This document shows, in pieces, positions 44,348 through 52,732 of a stretch of 64,000 bases of DNA (the stretch's first letter is position 1; each line of letters begins with the position of its first letter). The stretch is taken from the NCBI RefSeq assembly GCF_017161405.1, contig NZ_CP071051.1:1-64000 (forward strand). Direction: 5' to 3'. The stretch comes from Leucobacter sp. CX169 (GTDB lineage Bacteria > Actinomycetota > Actinomycetes > Actinomycetales > Microbacteriaceae). The position numbers were made by a program, and so were the translations under genes. The notes beneath the pieces were generated by a model that was given only the letters and a program-made list of their open reading frames with translations, did no database searches and was not told the origin of the DNA.

Positions 44348-45595
44348 ATGACTATGTTCAACCTGAATCACGATCAGGATCGAGAGCTTCAGCGCGATGC
44401 GCGCGCATGGAGCTTGTTCTCCGGCATGAAGTACACCGCGGCTCTGCGCCTGATGCAGCATCCGTTGGCGCAGGGCATCCTCGGGGAGAGGATCAGTTCC
44501 AGAGCTGTAATCTCGGTGCTTATTGAGCATCCGGTGCTGTCAGAGCCCGTATGGGACACGGACGACTCCGGCGACGAGTTCCAAACCGAAGAGCGCGTCT
44601 CGCACCTCGGTGAAACTGGTCTCTGGGATGCAGATGAGCGTCCTCTGCAATGCGCGAGCGAAGACGACTATCTGGTCGTGGTGCTCACCGCTGAGGTACT
44701 GCGGATGTTCGCGCCAACGTCACAACCCCATGAGGACGCGTACAGCTACAACCTCAAGCACACCGTCGAGGAGTTCCTCGGTGAATATCTCGGAGAGTTC
44801 TCCCATATCGGCAACGGCACCGCGATCTGGGCGGCGGCGGCGCTCGGCATCCCCGTGGTGGAGAGCGCTATCGGCGAGTATGGCAGGAACGCCCACCTCG
44901 GGCTGGAGCCGTTGCAAGTCGAGTACGCACGCCGTATGCGCCGCAACGTGCGAGGCTCGGGATCCACGATCCGGGCGCATCACCATCGCCCGCCTGGGTA
45001 TCTGTTCCTGCAACATGCCCTCGAACGCTACCGCGATACCGGGGCGGCTCCCGCTCGCTGGGACGGCGTTGACGACAGCGCAGAGCCGCTGACAAGCCCG
45101 TTCCACGAGTGGTTGGTCGCCCAGGTCTCCGGCTCGGGGCGCGGCAAGGCCGGTTCGCGGGAGTCGCTCGCATATGACTACCGCGCCGGAGTCAACGATG
45201 GCGACCACGGCGTCGCGCTCGAGCCCGAAGACCTAGTGCGGATGCTCGATGAGCTCGCTGCCGACACTGCGTACCTCGACGAGGCGCATAAGGCCGTGCT
45301 CGACTGGGCGCGCACGTCGCCCGAGTCCCTGGGCATTCGTACCGAGCCGATCGACGGGGGCAGGCACAAACATCGAGGGTGGGGCGCTGGCGCTGGCGAC
45401 GTCGAGCTCCACGAGTACAAGTGCCCTTGTGGCGAGGGCAGGATCCTCGAAGAGCACGACAACGTCCCGGGCTTCCGTGAACATGATGTGCGTATCATCT
45501 GCAAGCGGTGCGCTGCAGAGTGGCGGTTCGTTCCCGGGCGCCCAGTGAGGCGTTGGCGGCTGGAACCGAAGCCCCAGGGCATCGCTGAGGGATAG
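44348..45595 (+). CDS. Hypothetical protein with C-terminal zinc-ribbon-like motif
   Basis: 415 residues, soluble. The N-terminal half (about 1-200) is helical and acidic (RLMQHPLAQGILGERISSRAV, HTVEEFLGEYLGEF, GNGTAIWAAAALGIPV). The middle is variable. The C-terminus has CPCGEG (about 361) and CKRCAAEW (about 385), a plausible zinc ribbon. Not recognised. ATG 44348 follows GGAAAGAG. Base composition is like the core. The 260 bp after it up to the transposase fragment are empty of supported genes. Confidence 0.6.
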   Translation: MTMFNLNHDQDRELQRDARAWSLFSGMKYTAALRLMQHPLAQGILGERISSRAVISVLIEHPVLSEPVWDTDDSGDEFQTEERVSHLGETGLWDADERPLQCASEDDYLVVVLTAEVLRMFAPTSQPHEDAYSYNLKHTVEEFLGEYLGEFSHIGNGTAIWAAAALGIPVVESAIGEYGRNAHLGLEPLQVEYARRMRRNVRGSGSTIRAHHHRPPGYLFLQHALERYRDTGAAPARWDGVDDSAEPLTSPFHEWLVAQVSGSGRGKAGSRESLAYDYRAGVNDGDHGVALEPEDLVRMLDELAADTAYLDEAHKAVLDWARTSPESLGIRTEPIDGGRHKHRGWGAGAGDVELHEYKCPCGEGRILEEHDNVPGFREHDVRIICKRCAAEWRFVPGRPVRRWRLEPKPQGIAEG

Positions 45596-45859
45596 CTTGT
45601 AGTGCGGGCTCATGGTCCATGGGCCCGCATTCCGGCGAGTTCGCCAAGATGGGTCTTCGCGCGGCGGGTGATTACGTCGAGGTCGAACCTCGGCCGCTCT
45701 AGCATCGAATACAGGCGGCTCGGACAGCTTAATGCTCGACGGAAGATCCGAGGTGACGTTCATTGACGCCAACGGTGGCTCTGAAGCACACGAATCGTAT
45801 CTCGACGAGATGGCCCTCACCCACACCGCACTTTGCTCCATTGGAAGCGAATACTCACT

Positions 45860-46014
45860 TGGCCGGCGGTGATGTCGAGATCGCAACAGCTGAATGGGTG
45901 GACTGGTACAACGAGCGTCGCCTCCACGGCGAGCTCAACCATGTCACCCCTGCCGAGTTTGAAGCCACTCACCAGGCTATGAACCTGGCTCCCGTTTTGA
46001 TTCAAACCCGCTAG
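45860..46014 (+). pseudogene. C-terminal fragment of an IS3-type OrfB
   Basis: Reads EIATAEWVDWYNERRLHGEL, NHVTPAEFEATHQAMN and ends LIQTR, the standard end of IS3/IS481-like transposases (WVDWYN-RRLH...TPAEFE). The catalytic core is absent, so only the tail of a lost element remains. The start coordinate is approximate. Confidence 0.82.
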
Positions 46015-46078
46015 AAAAACCCTCCACTAAACACGACACTTGACAGTAGTGTTTGAGTAGTTTATGAAAGGGGCGCTC

Positions 46079-46855
46079 ATGGGGTGGTTCAAAAACTTAT
46101 TCAGCACAAGGACGGTTGCACCCATTGAACCGGTTGAGGTCAAACCCAACGAAGGCGCCCCTACTGCCCAGGTGGACGATGATGCAGATCCGTCCCGGAT
46201 GCACCTCCTGGGGTTGGTGGCCAAAGAGTCCGGAAGGACTGCAGTGAGCCTGGAGCTGCTCAGCGCGGCCGCGGCCGCCGGCTACGTGCCTGCGATGCTC
46301 GACGTCGGACTTTTGGTCGAGGACCGCGGCCCAGATGACCCGGCGGTCCGATGGTGGCGTCAAGCAGCCGATGCGGGCAGCTCCGTAGGGATGTTCAACC
46401 TGTCGATTCACTACCGTCGAGAAGGAAACGCGGAGCAGGGGCTGTTCTGGAATCGCAAGGCCGCGGAGGCCGGCGATCCAGACGCAATGCTCGGACTCGC
46501 AGTTCAATGCATTGACGATGCGGACATCCCCGAGGCGCTTCACTGGACCTCTCTGGGATCAAGCGCTGGGAAGAGCGAGCTGATCCCACTGCACGAACTT
46601 CTGCAGCGTGCGGCAAACGGCGACACCCTCGTCATGCGGGAATTCGCTGCCAGTCTTCAGCAGTCGTCGAAAGAGCAGTCCGCGATCCTCTGGCTGACAA
46701 TGGCGTCTCGTTGCGGCGATGTCGGGGCGCTGCCTACGTTGCAAGAAATCATGGGCGAAGAAGCCTTCTTCGACTGGTTTCTAGCCAAGGAGCAGCGATC
46801 GAACGTAGCGGTAATGGAAATGACCCTGTCTGTGGCGGAGGACGACCGCGAATAG
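46079..46855 (+). CDS. Sel1-repeat protein
   Basis: 258 residues from ATG 46079 (preceded by GAAAGGGG). Tandem Sel1-like alpha-alpha units run at about 55-170: AAAAAGYVPAMLDVGLLVED, AADAGSSVGMFNLSIHYRREG and AAEAGDPDAMLGLAVQCIDD. A fourth, weaker unit follows. No signal peptide. Sel1 repeats are protein-interaction scaffolds. Neighbours do not define a role. Confidence 0.75.
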   Translation: MGWFKNLFSTRTVAPIEPVEVKPNEGAPTAQVDDDADPSRMHLLGLVAKESGRTAVSLELLSAAAAAGYVPAMLDVGLLVEDRGPDDPAVRWWRQAADAGSSVGMFNLSIHYRREGNAEQGLFWNRKAAEAGDPDAMLGLAVQCIDDADIPEALHWTSLGSSAGKSELIPLHELLQRAANGDTLVMREFAASLQQSSKEQSAILWLTMASRCGDVGALPTLQEIMGEEAFFDWFLAKEQRSNVAVMEMTLSVAEDDRE

Positions 46856-46899
46856 CTACAGGCGAGAATCGCACCGCGCGGCTCCACCTGGAGGTCAAC

Positions 46900-47124
46900 A
46901 TGTCCACTGCGCTGCCGAACAAGACTGATTCCAACCCAGCCGAGGAGCTAACTGCTCGGCTCAAGAGCGAGATGTCGTTCCTCTGGGGTGGCACTAACCC
47001 GGCGGACAATCCCGAGTATCTGCGCGGAATGGTTGAGCTGGCGGCGGAGCTGATCGGTTTTGCCGACGGCGAAGGCGACGACCTCCGTGAGGCGCTGACC
47101 GCCAGAGTCTGCTCCGGCTCATGA
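46900..47124 (+). CDS. Small acidic hypothetical protein
   Basis: 74 residues, MSTALPNKTDSNPAEELTA..., helical and acidic, with GGAGG five bases before the ATG. It lies 45 bp after the Sel1 gene in the same direction, so they may form an operon. Not recognised. Confidence 0.6.
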   Translation: MSTALPNKTDSNPAEELTARLKSEMSFLWGGTNPADNPEYLRGMVELAAELIGFADGEGDDLREALTARVCSGS

Positions 47125-47158
47125 GCGGTGAACTCGAACTGCATCTCGAGTGGTGCAT

Positions 47159-48046
47159 CTAATCGGTGTCTGAATCGCGTGGCTTGCCCGGACCGGTTTC
47201 GCGCGGCAGCGCACGCGTGTCAGGCTGCCGCCGCAGTGGCACAAAGGAAGGTTCTCGCTCCCCGTCACCGATAGCGATAGAAAGGTCAGCTCGCAGGTCC
47301 TGATCGAGGGCGCTCGAACTCGATGCCCGCATTGCCGTGAGCATTGCCGCCGCTTGCTGTGGTGAGATCTTCGAGATGGCTTCCTTGGCGGCTTCCAAAG
47401 CTTCTGGCTCTTGGATATTCGCCGTGCTGAGGGCGCGCTTCTGCTCTTCGATGAGAGCCTCAGCGAGCCGCATCAACAGCATGCGCTCCTGCGCCTCTCC
47501 AACGCTCATGTCGCTACGGAGCTCCGTCGACACTTCGTCGTACTTGTCGAAGACAATTTGTTCGACTCTCTCCGGTCTCGGCACGACAATCTCTGCAGGG
47601 ACGACTGAAGCAACTTGCCGATCTTTCGCAGTCAGTTTCTTTGAAATCCTGGTTCCCCATTGCCGAAGCGAATCAAACTTCGGAAGTACGGTTGCCTGAA
47701 ACCAGCGCTTCGCGGACGGCGCAGACCTGTACGCGGCATACACAAGTACACCAGTGGCGATGAGGGCTGTAGCGATCGCGAGCATGGCTGCATCAAGTTC
47801 GGCGGTGTCGCCGTCGTTGTCGGCATCGTGGCTGCATTGATGGTCACACTCTTCTTCGAAGTGCTCCGCTTCTGGCTCGTCGACAGGAACAAAAATCGCA
47901 TGAGAAGTAATGTGACCGGTCACTTCGTCACGGGACACTCCTTGAACTGCACCATCCACATTGCGCGAAGGGGCAAGGGGATTCTCTGGGTTGACGTGCC
48001 GGTACAGGTCGCCCTGGGGTGTTGAGCTATTCACGGGATCATCCAT
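47159..48046 (-). CDS. Hypothetical single-pass membrane protein
   Basis: 295 residues from ATG 48046. An acidic, His/Cys-containing N-terminal region (about 55-80, HFEEECDHQCSHDADNDGD) precedes one membrane helix (about 88-107, AMLAIATALIATGVLVYAAY) and a long charged helical C-terminal region with coiled-coil tendency (AQERMLLMRLAEALIEEQKRAL). The start overlaps the end of the chorismate-mutase-like gene by 8 bp. Function unknown. Confidence 0.6.
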   Translation of the reverse strand: MDDPVNSSTPQGDLYRHVNPENPLAPSRNVDGAVQGVSRDEVTGHITSHAIFVPVDEPEAEHFEEECDHQCSHDADNDGDTAELDAAMLAIATALIATGVLVYAAYRSAPSAKRWFQATVLPKFDSLRQWGTRISKKLTAKDRQVASVVPAEIVVPRPERVEQIVFDKYDEVSTELRSDMSVGEAQERMLLMRLAEALIEEQKRALSTANIQEPEALEAAKEAISKISPQQAAAMLTAMRASSSSALDQDLRADLSIAIGDGEREPSFVPLRRQPDTRALPRETGPGKPRDSDTD

Positions 48047-48518
48047 CTTGCCGAGTGTTGAAGTAAGCGCGGACTGCGTCTGCCTGAGTCGGAGTGAGGA
48101 ACCAGGCCATCCCCTTCTCATGGTCCGGGTATTTCGTGCGCAAGTAGTTACGGACTTTTAGACCGGGTCGCGCCTCAGGGAGGTGGCCGAGTTCTTTAGC
48201 AAGCTCCACAGGTGTGATGGTGCGTCCTGCGCGTAGCGCGTCAAGCTCGATCGCGGTGAATTCGGTGAGCATGGCTTGGAATGCGCTTTCCGCTATTGCA
48301 GGGGATGTCCCCATAACTTTGGCAAAGTTACGGACCCTGGCAATAATCCGGTCGACGCGTTCTGGATTCAAGACAGCAGCTTCGTTGTTCTCTAAATGAC
48401 CAGCCGCGCGTACTAAATGCTCTCGTTCGGCGAGCAGTGCGACAATCCGCTCGTCTACAGAATCAACAAGTTCACGCAAGTCATTCAAGGTTTGGCTCGA
48501 GGTTGGTTGCATGCTCAT
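48039..48518 (-). CDS. Chorismate-mutase-like (AroQ) domain protein with extra C-terminal domain
   Basis: 159 residues from ATG 48518. Residues 10-95 (LNDLRELVDSVDERIVALLA, ERVDRIIARVRNFAK, ESAFQAMLTEF) follow the AroQ helical pattern with the first-helix Arg/Asp pattern. The C-terminal 60 residues (TPVELAKELGH, GLKVRNYLRTKYP, WFLTPTQADAVRAYF) look like a small winged or HTH DNA-binding module and are not part of chorismate mutases. Coupled to the membrane-protein gene. It may be a repurposed fold, not an aromatic enzyme. Confidence 0.6.
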   Translation of the reverse strand: MSMQPTSSQTLNDLRELVDSVDERIVALLAEREHLVRAAGHLENNEAAVLNPERVDRIIARVRNFAKVMGTSPAIAESAFQAMLTEFTAIELDALRAGRTITPVELAKELGHLPEARPGLKVRNYLRTKYPDHEKGMAWFLTPTQADAVRAYFNTRQDG

Positions 48519-48714
48519 GGGCTCATCGTATCTATGCATTGCGGGGGCTGGGCAGGAAAGCTGTCCAGCAAAAGTTCGGCCAGAACAGAACCGCACATCA
48601 TTGATTGTGAAGCTGGAAAATTTCGGCGCTTAACCTGGAAAACTGCGCGAACGGGTGCCAGGGATCCCTTACGGTACAAGGGCTTCCGGATTTCGTGAAA
48701 CACCCCACGAGTAC

Positions 48715-48750
48715 AAAAACCCCAGATCAGATAAATGATCTGGGGTTTTT
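48715..48750. terminator. Strong symmetric hairpin at the right edge of the island
   Basis: AAAAACCCCAGATCA and TGATCTGGGGTTTTT form a perfect 15-bp stem with a 6-nt loop, giving U-tracts on both strands. It sits in the 383-bp stretch 48519-48901 that otherwise has no gene I can support. Confidence 0.88.
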
Positions 48751-48901
48751 GCGTTTCCACGTGCGTGCGTTGGGTTGCGACGGCATTTTTTACCAAAATG
48801 AGCGGGATCCTGCCTGAACTGCTGGATGGTGGACGCTCCGCCGAAGTTCGGTGCGGGGCCGGTCGAAGGCTGGCGGTGAGCTCAGGCGCGTGTTGCCTCC
48901 T

Positions 48902-49546
48902 TCAGTCACGAAAAGACCGGGAACTGTCCCCGAGCGTGACGACCGCGTCGGCGATATTGGTCGTTTCAGCATCGTGGGTGACGACCGCGACTGCTACGCC
49001 GCGTGCGGCCTCCTCAGCAAGGATCGCCCGCGTGCGATCGCGGCTTTCGGCGTCGAGCCCGGTCGATGGTTCATCGAGCAGCAGGATCGGGGCGTGTCGT
49101 GCGAGCGCCTGAGCCAGAAGCACGCGCTGCCGCTGGCCCCCGGAGAGTGCGGTGAATGCGCGCCCCGCGAAGGCTGACAGATCCACCCGCGTCAGCGCGT
49201 CCTCGACGGCTTGGAGACGCACGGCGCGCCGCATGCCCCGCCCCCAGGGGCGCGCGCTGGACCAGGTGCTCATGCTGACGACGTCGAACACGGTCAGCGG
49301 GAGTAGCTCGGGGGTGGTGGTGCGCTGCACGACGAGGGCGATCGGGCCGGTGGAGAAAACGCGCCCCGCGAGTGGGTGACGCACCCCCGCGAGGATCTCG
49401 AGGAGCGTGGATTTCCCCGAGCCATTGGGGCCAAGGATCGCCGTCACGGTGCCGCGTGGCAGAGCGATGCTCACGTCGTGCAGTACGCGGAGCTCACCGA
49501 AGGCGTAGTCGAGGTGGTGTGCTTGCAGAGCGAGTGTCTTTGTCAT
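48902..49546 (-). CDS. aztA: Zinc ABC transporter ATP-binding protein
   Basis: 214-residue ABC ATPase. Walker A GPNGSGKST (about 38-46), Q-loop VVQRTT, signature LSGGQRQR, Walker B ILLLDEPST, and H-loop VVTHDAE. The order with a permease, zinc-binding lipoprotein and AztD-type partner identifies a zinc importer. It is transcribed away from aztB across a 56-bp spacer with a Zur-like box, so both sides are probably repressed by zinc. Confidence 0.88.
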   Translation of the reverse strand: MTKTLALQAHHLDYAFGELRVLHDVSIALPRGTVTAILGPNGSGKSTLLEILAGVRHPLAGRVFSTGPIALVVQRTTTPELLPLTVFDVVSMSTWSSARPWGRGMRRAVRLQAVEDALTRVDLSAFAGRAFTALSGGQRQRVLLAQALARHAPILLLDEPSTGLDAESRDRTRAILAEEAARGVAVAVVTHDAETTNIADAVVTLGDSSRSFRD

Positions 49547-49567
49547 CGGGGCCAGTCTACGCCTTGT

Positions 49568-49582
49568 TGAGAATGATTCCCA
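49568..49582. promoter_or_regulatory. Zur-like operator between aztA and aztB
   Basis: TGAGAATGATTCCCA is an imperfect palindrome close to the actinobacterial Zur box (TGAAAATGATTTTCA type). It is centred in the divergent spacer, as expected for zinc-responsive repression of both transcripts. Confidence 0.7.
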
Positions 49583-49602
49583 TTTGCATATATGGTGGGC
49601 GA

Positions 49603-50502
49603 GTGCCTTCTCTCCTCGAACCGTTCGCTACGGAGTTTGTGCTGCGCGCGCTGCTCGGCGGGGCGCTTGCCGCCGTCATCTGCGGGATCGTCGGAACCTG
49701 GGTCGTGATCCGAGGAATGGCATTTCTGGGTGAAGCCATCGGTCACGGCATGCTGCCAGGGGTCGCGCTCGCCACGGTGGTCGGGGCCCCGGTAATGCTC
49801 GGAGGAGCAACCAGCGCCATTGTCATGAGCGCGATGATCGGACTGCTGCAGCGCCGAGGCCGACTCTCCGCCGACACCAGCATCGGACTCCTGTTTGTGG
49901 CGATGCTGTCCCTCGGCGTGATCATCGTGTCCCACTCCAGAACTTTCGCGACCGACGCGACGGCGATGCTGTTCGGCGACATCCTCGCGCTCACCATCCC
50001 GGACATCGTGGCGCTTGCCCTCGCCGCGGTGGTGACCGCGTTCATCGCGACGACCCTGCACCGCAGCTTCGTCGCCGTTGCTTTCGATGCACGTATCGCC
50101 CAGACTCTCGGCCTACGCCCGCGCTTCGCGCAGCTCGCCCTTGTCGGGCTCGTCACCCTCGCCGTCGTCGCCTCGTTTCAGGCGGTCGGATCGTTGCTCG
50201 TTGTCGGGCTGCTGCTGGCGCCCGCGGTTGCAGCCGGCCCGTGGACCCGCCGTATCCCCGCACGCATGGTGCTGGCGGTGGGATTCGGCATCGTCGCGGT
50301 CGCGCTGGGGCTCATCGGATCGTGGCATTTGGGCACTGCCGCGGGGGCCTCCATCGCGATCGCGGCAATCGCGCTCGCAGCAGCCTCATCGGGGGTTGCC
50401 GAGTTATGTGGCTCCGTACGCCCCTCCGCTCAGACGCCTGTCTCACCGCCAGCCCCAGACTCCATTCCTCCACTCATCTCCGAGCCCGAAAGCAGTTCAT
50501 GA
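49603..50502 (+). CDS. aztB: Zinc ABC transporter permease
   Basis: 299 residues of the ABC-3 metal permease family with about 8-9 membrane segments. Family blocks: GTWVVIRGMAFLGEAIGHGM, SADTSIGLLFVAMLSLGV and AVGSLLVVGLLLAPAVAA. GTG 49603 (MPSLLEPFATEFVLRALLGG) fits the family start; an upstream reading would cross the operator. The tail is Pro/Ser-rich. Its stop overlaps the next ATG (ATGA). Confidence 0.9.
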   Translation: MPSLLEPFATEFVLRALLGGALAAVICGIVGTWVVIRGMAFLGEAIGHGMLPGVALATVVGAPVMLGGATSAIVMSAMIGLLQRRGRLSADTSIGLLFVAMLSLGVIIVSHSRTFATDATAMLFGDILALTIPDIVALALAAVVTAFIATTLHRSFVAVAFDARIAQTLGLRPRFAQLALVGLVTLAVVASFQAVGSLLVVGLLLAPAVAAGPWTRRIPARMVLAVGFGIVAVALGLIGSWHLGTAAGASIAIAAIALAAASSGVAELCGSVRPSAQTPVSPPAPDSIPPLISEPESSS

Positions 50503-51764
50503 CCGGTCGTACGCCCCTCGCCACCCTTGCTGTGCTCCTGATTCTGGCCCTCGTTGGCTGCGCCGAACCACAGGCGCTGCCAACCGATGATGCATCTCCC
50601 GTTCGCTCGGCTGACCACGGTGCGGTAGCTGAAGCCGTGGAGGTCGCGGAACCGCAACTGCATCTCGTGGCGATCGACCTCGCCGGCAACACGTCGATGC
50701 TCGACCTCCTGCGAAATCAGGCCTCCACGCTCGACCGCGTGACGTCGCCCTCCGAGGTGACCACGGACGGCCGATATGTGTTCGCGGCAAACGACGACGG
50801 CGTGGAGATTCTCGACAGCGGGGTCTGGACCTGGGATCACGTCGATCACTTCCACTACTATCGCGCCGAGGCGCGCACGATCGGCGTGGTACCGGGTCTC
50901 GGCACCGCACAGGTCTCGACCGGTTTACTCTCGACCGCGGGTTCCACTGGCCTGTTCTTCCCGACTTCGGGCGAGGCCGTGTTGCTCGACAACGCGGCCC
51001 TTGCACAGGGAGACATTGTCGAAACGTTGCGCCTCGATACCGGTGCGCAGAACGGCCTAGTAGTGCCCCTCGAGCACGGCGCACTCGTCACCGGCGCGAG
51101 CTCGGGATCCCGAGCAGATCAGCTGCACCTTGTCGGTGCGGACGGCGAGGACGATACGGAGACTGAAGACCAATCAGTTGCCTGCGTTGATCCTGCGGGC
51201 AGCATCACGACCCGGGTTGGTGTGGTCGTCGGCTGCGCAGACGGTGCAGTGTTGGCGACGCAAGACGGTAGCGGGAACACAACCATCGAGCGGATCGAAT
51301 ACCCCGCGAACGCTGCCGTTCCCGCGACAGAGTTCACCGCCCGCAAGGGGCGACCGACGGTGGCGGGCATCGGTGAGGACCCCGGTGTTTGGCTGCTCGA
51401 CACGCGAGCGAAAAGCTGGCTCTGGATACCGAGCGACGTGGACCTGCTGGCGGCGGCGGCGGTGGATGACGACGCCGGGCACGTCGTCACTGTCGGTTCC
51501 GATGGGATTATGCGGGTGCACGCCGCGGAGACTGGCGAGTTGCTCGCCGCAACGGACCCGCTGCTCAACGAGACGCTATCCGGCCTGGCCGGCGATCCTG
51601 AATTGGCCGCGCTGGTGACCGTGACAGTCGATGCGGATCGGGCGTACGTGAATGCTCCTGCCGAGGGGGTCGTGTACGAGATCGACTTCGCCGACGATGC
51701 TCGCATTGCGCGAGTGCTTGACACCGGTGTCCGGCCAGATCACCTCGTGGAGGTCGGTCGATGA
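50499..51764 (+). CDS. aztD: AztD-like zinc chaperone lipoprotein, first copy
   Basis: 421 residues. Lipoprotein signal with lipobox LVGC (Cys about 21), then a beta-propeller-like protein with repeated VFAANDDGVEILD-type blades. His-rich WTWDHVDHFHYY (about 114-125) is a likely zinc site as in AztD, which passes zinc to AztC. It is translationally coupled to aztB before and aztC after (4-bp overlaps). Confidence 0.75.
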   Translation: MTGRTPLATLAVLLILALVGCAEPQALPTDDASPVRSADHGAVAEAVEVAEPQLHLVAIDLAGNTSMLDLLRNQASTLDRVTSPSEVTTDGRYVFAANDDGVEILDSGVWTWDHVDHFHYYRAEARTIGVVPGLGTAQVSTGLLSTAGSTGLFFPTSGEAVLLDNAALAQGDIVETLRLDTGAQNGLVVPLEHGALVTGASSGSRADQLHLVGADGEDDTETEDQSVACVDPAGSITTRVGVVVGCADGAVLATQDGSGNTTIERIEYPANAAVPATEFTARKGRPTVAGIGEDPGVWLLDTRAKSWLWIPSDVDLLAAAAVDDDAGHVVTVGSDGIMRVHAAETGELLAATDPLLNETLSGLAGDPELAALVTVTVDADRAYVNAPAEGVVYEIDFADDARIARVLDTGVRPDHLVEVGR

Positions 51765-52687
51765 GTCGGCGCACCGCCATGGTCGCAGCGGTCTGCCTGG
51801 TGTTGTTTGGGGGCGTCGGCTGCGCTTCGCAGGGAACTAGCGAAGGGCCGCAGGTTGTTGTCACCACGAACATTCTTGGAGATGTGGTCGAAGAGGTGCT
51901 GGGCGATCAAGCCACCGTGACGACGCTCATGCGCCCGAACGCCGACCCGCACTCCTTCGAGCTGTCCGCGCAGGACGCGGCGCTTCTGGATCGTGCCGAC
52001 CTCGTGGTGTCGAACGGGCTCGGGCTCGAAGAAGGATTGCAGCAACACCTCGACCGGGTGACAGACGCGGGCACTCCGATGCTCGTCGCGGGCGACGTCA
52101 TTGACGTGCTGCCCTACGCGACCGGAGATGCGGCGGGCACACCTGACCCCCACTTCTGGACCGACCCTGGGCGGATGATCGATGTGGTCGATGCGTTGGA
52201 AAACACCGCGGAGAAGATCCCCGGCATCGATTCGGTGCGACTGGCCGAGAGGGCGGAGGGGTATCGCGACCAGCTCATCGAGCTTGAGTCTGAGATGAGT
52301 GCGGCCTTCTCACAGATTCTGGGCGATCACCGCGCCCTCGTGACCAACCACCACGTGTTTGGTTATCTCGCCGATCGCTTTGACTTTCGGGTGATTGGGG
52401 CAGTGATTCCCGGCGGCACGACGCTGGCGGCTCCGAGTGCCGCTGATCTGCGCGATCTGAGTGCGGCGATCGAGACCGCCAGCGTACCTACGATCTTCGC
52501 CGAATCATCCCAGCCGGACCGTCTCATGCAGGTGCTTGCCAGTGAGGCGGACCTCGAGGTACAGGTCGTCGAACTGTTCACCGAGTCCCTGACCGCGCCC
52601 GGCGAGGGCGCGGAGAGCTACCTCGAAATGATGCGCGCGAACACCGATCGTATCTCCACTGGCCTGTACCCCCGGCCGTCCCCATAG
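51761..52687 (+). CDS. aztC: Zinc-binding lipoprotein of the ABC transporter
   Basis: 308-residue cluster A-I substrate-binding protein. Signal with lipobox GVGC (about 21). Candidate zinc ligands: His in NADPHSFEL, His in DPHFWTD, His in TNHHVFGYL and the acidic residue in IFAESSQPD. Delivers zinc to the AztB permease. ATG overlaps the previous stop; a 45-bp gap separates it from the second AztD-like gene. Confidence 0.88.
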   Translation: MSRRTAMVAAVCLVLFGGVGCASQGTSEGPQVVVTTNILGDVVEEVLGDQATVTTLMRPNADPHSFELSAQDAALLDRADLVVSNGLGLEEGLQQHLDRVTDAGTPMLVAGDVIDVLPYATGDAAGTPDPHFWTDPGRMIDVVDALENTAEKIPGIDSVRLAERAEGYRDQLIELESEMSAAFSQILGDHRALVTNHHVFGYLADRFDFRVIGAVIPGGTTLAAPSAADLRDLSAAIETASVPTIFAESSQPDRLMQVLASEADLEVQVVELFTESLTAPGEGAESYLEMMRANTDRISTGLYPRPSP

Positions 52688-52732
52688 CCCCGACATCCGC
52701 AGTACGAGAACCACACAACAGAAAGAAGCGCA

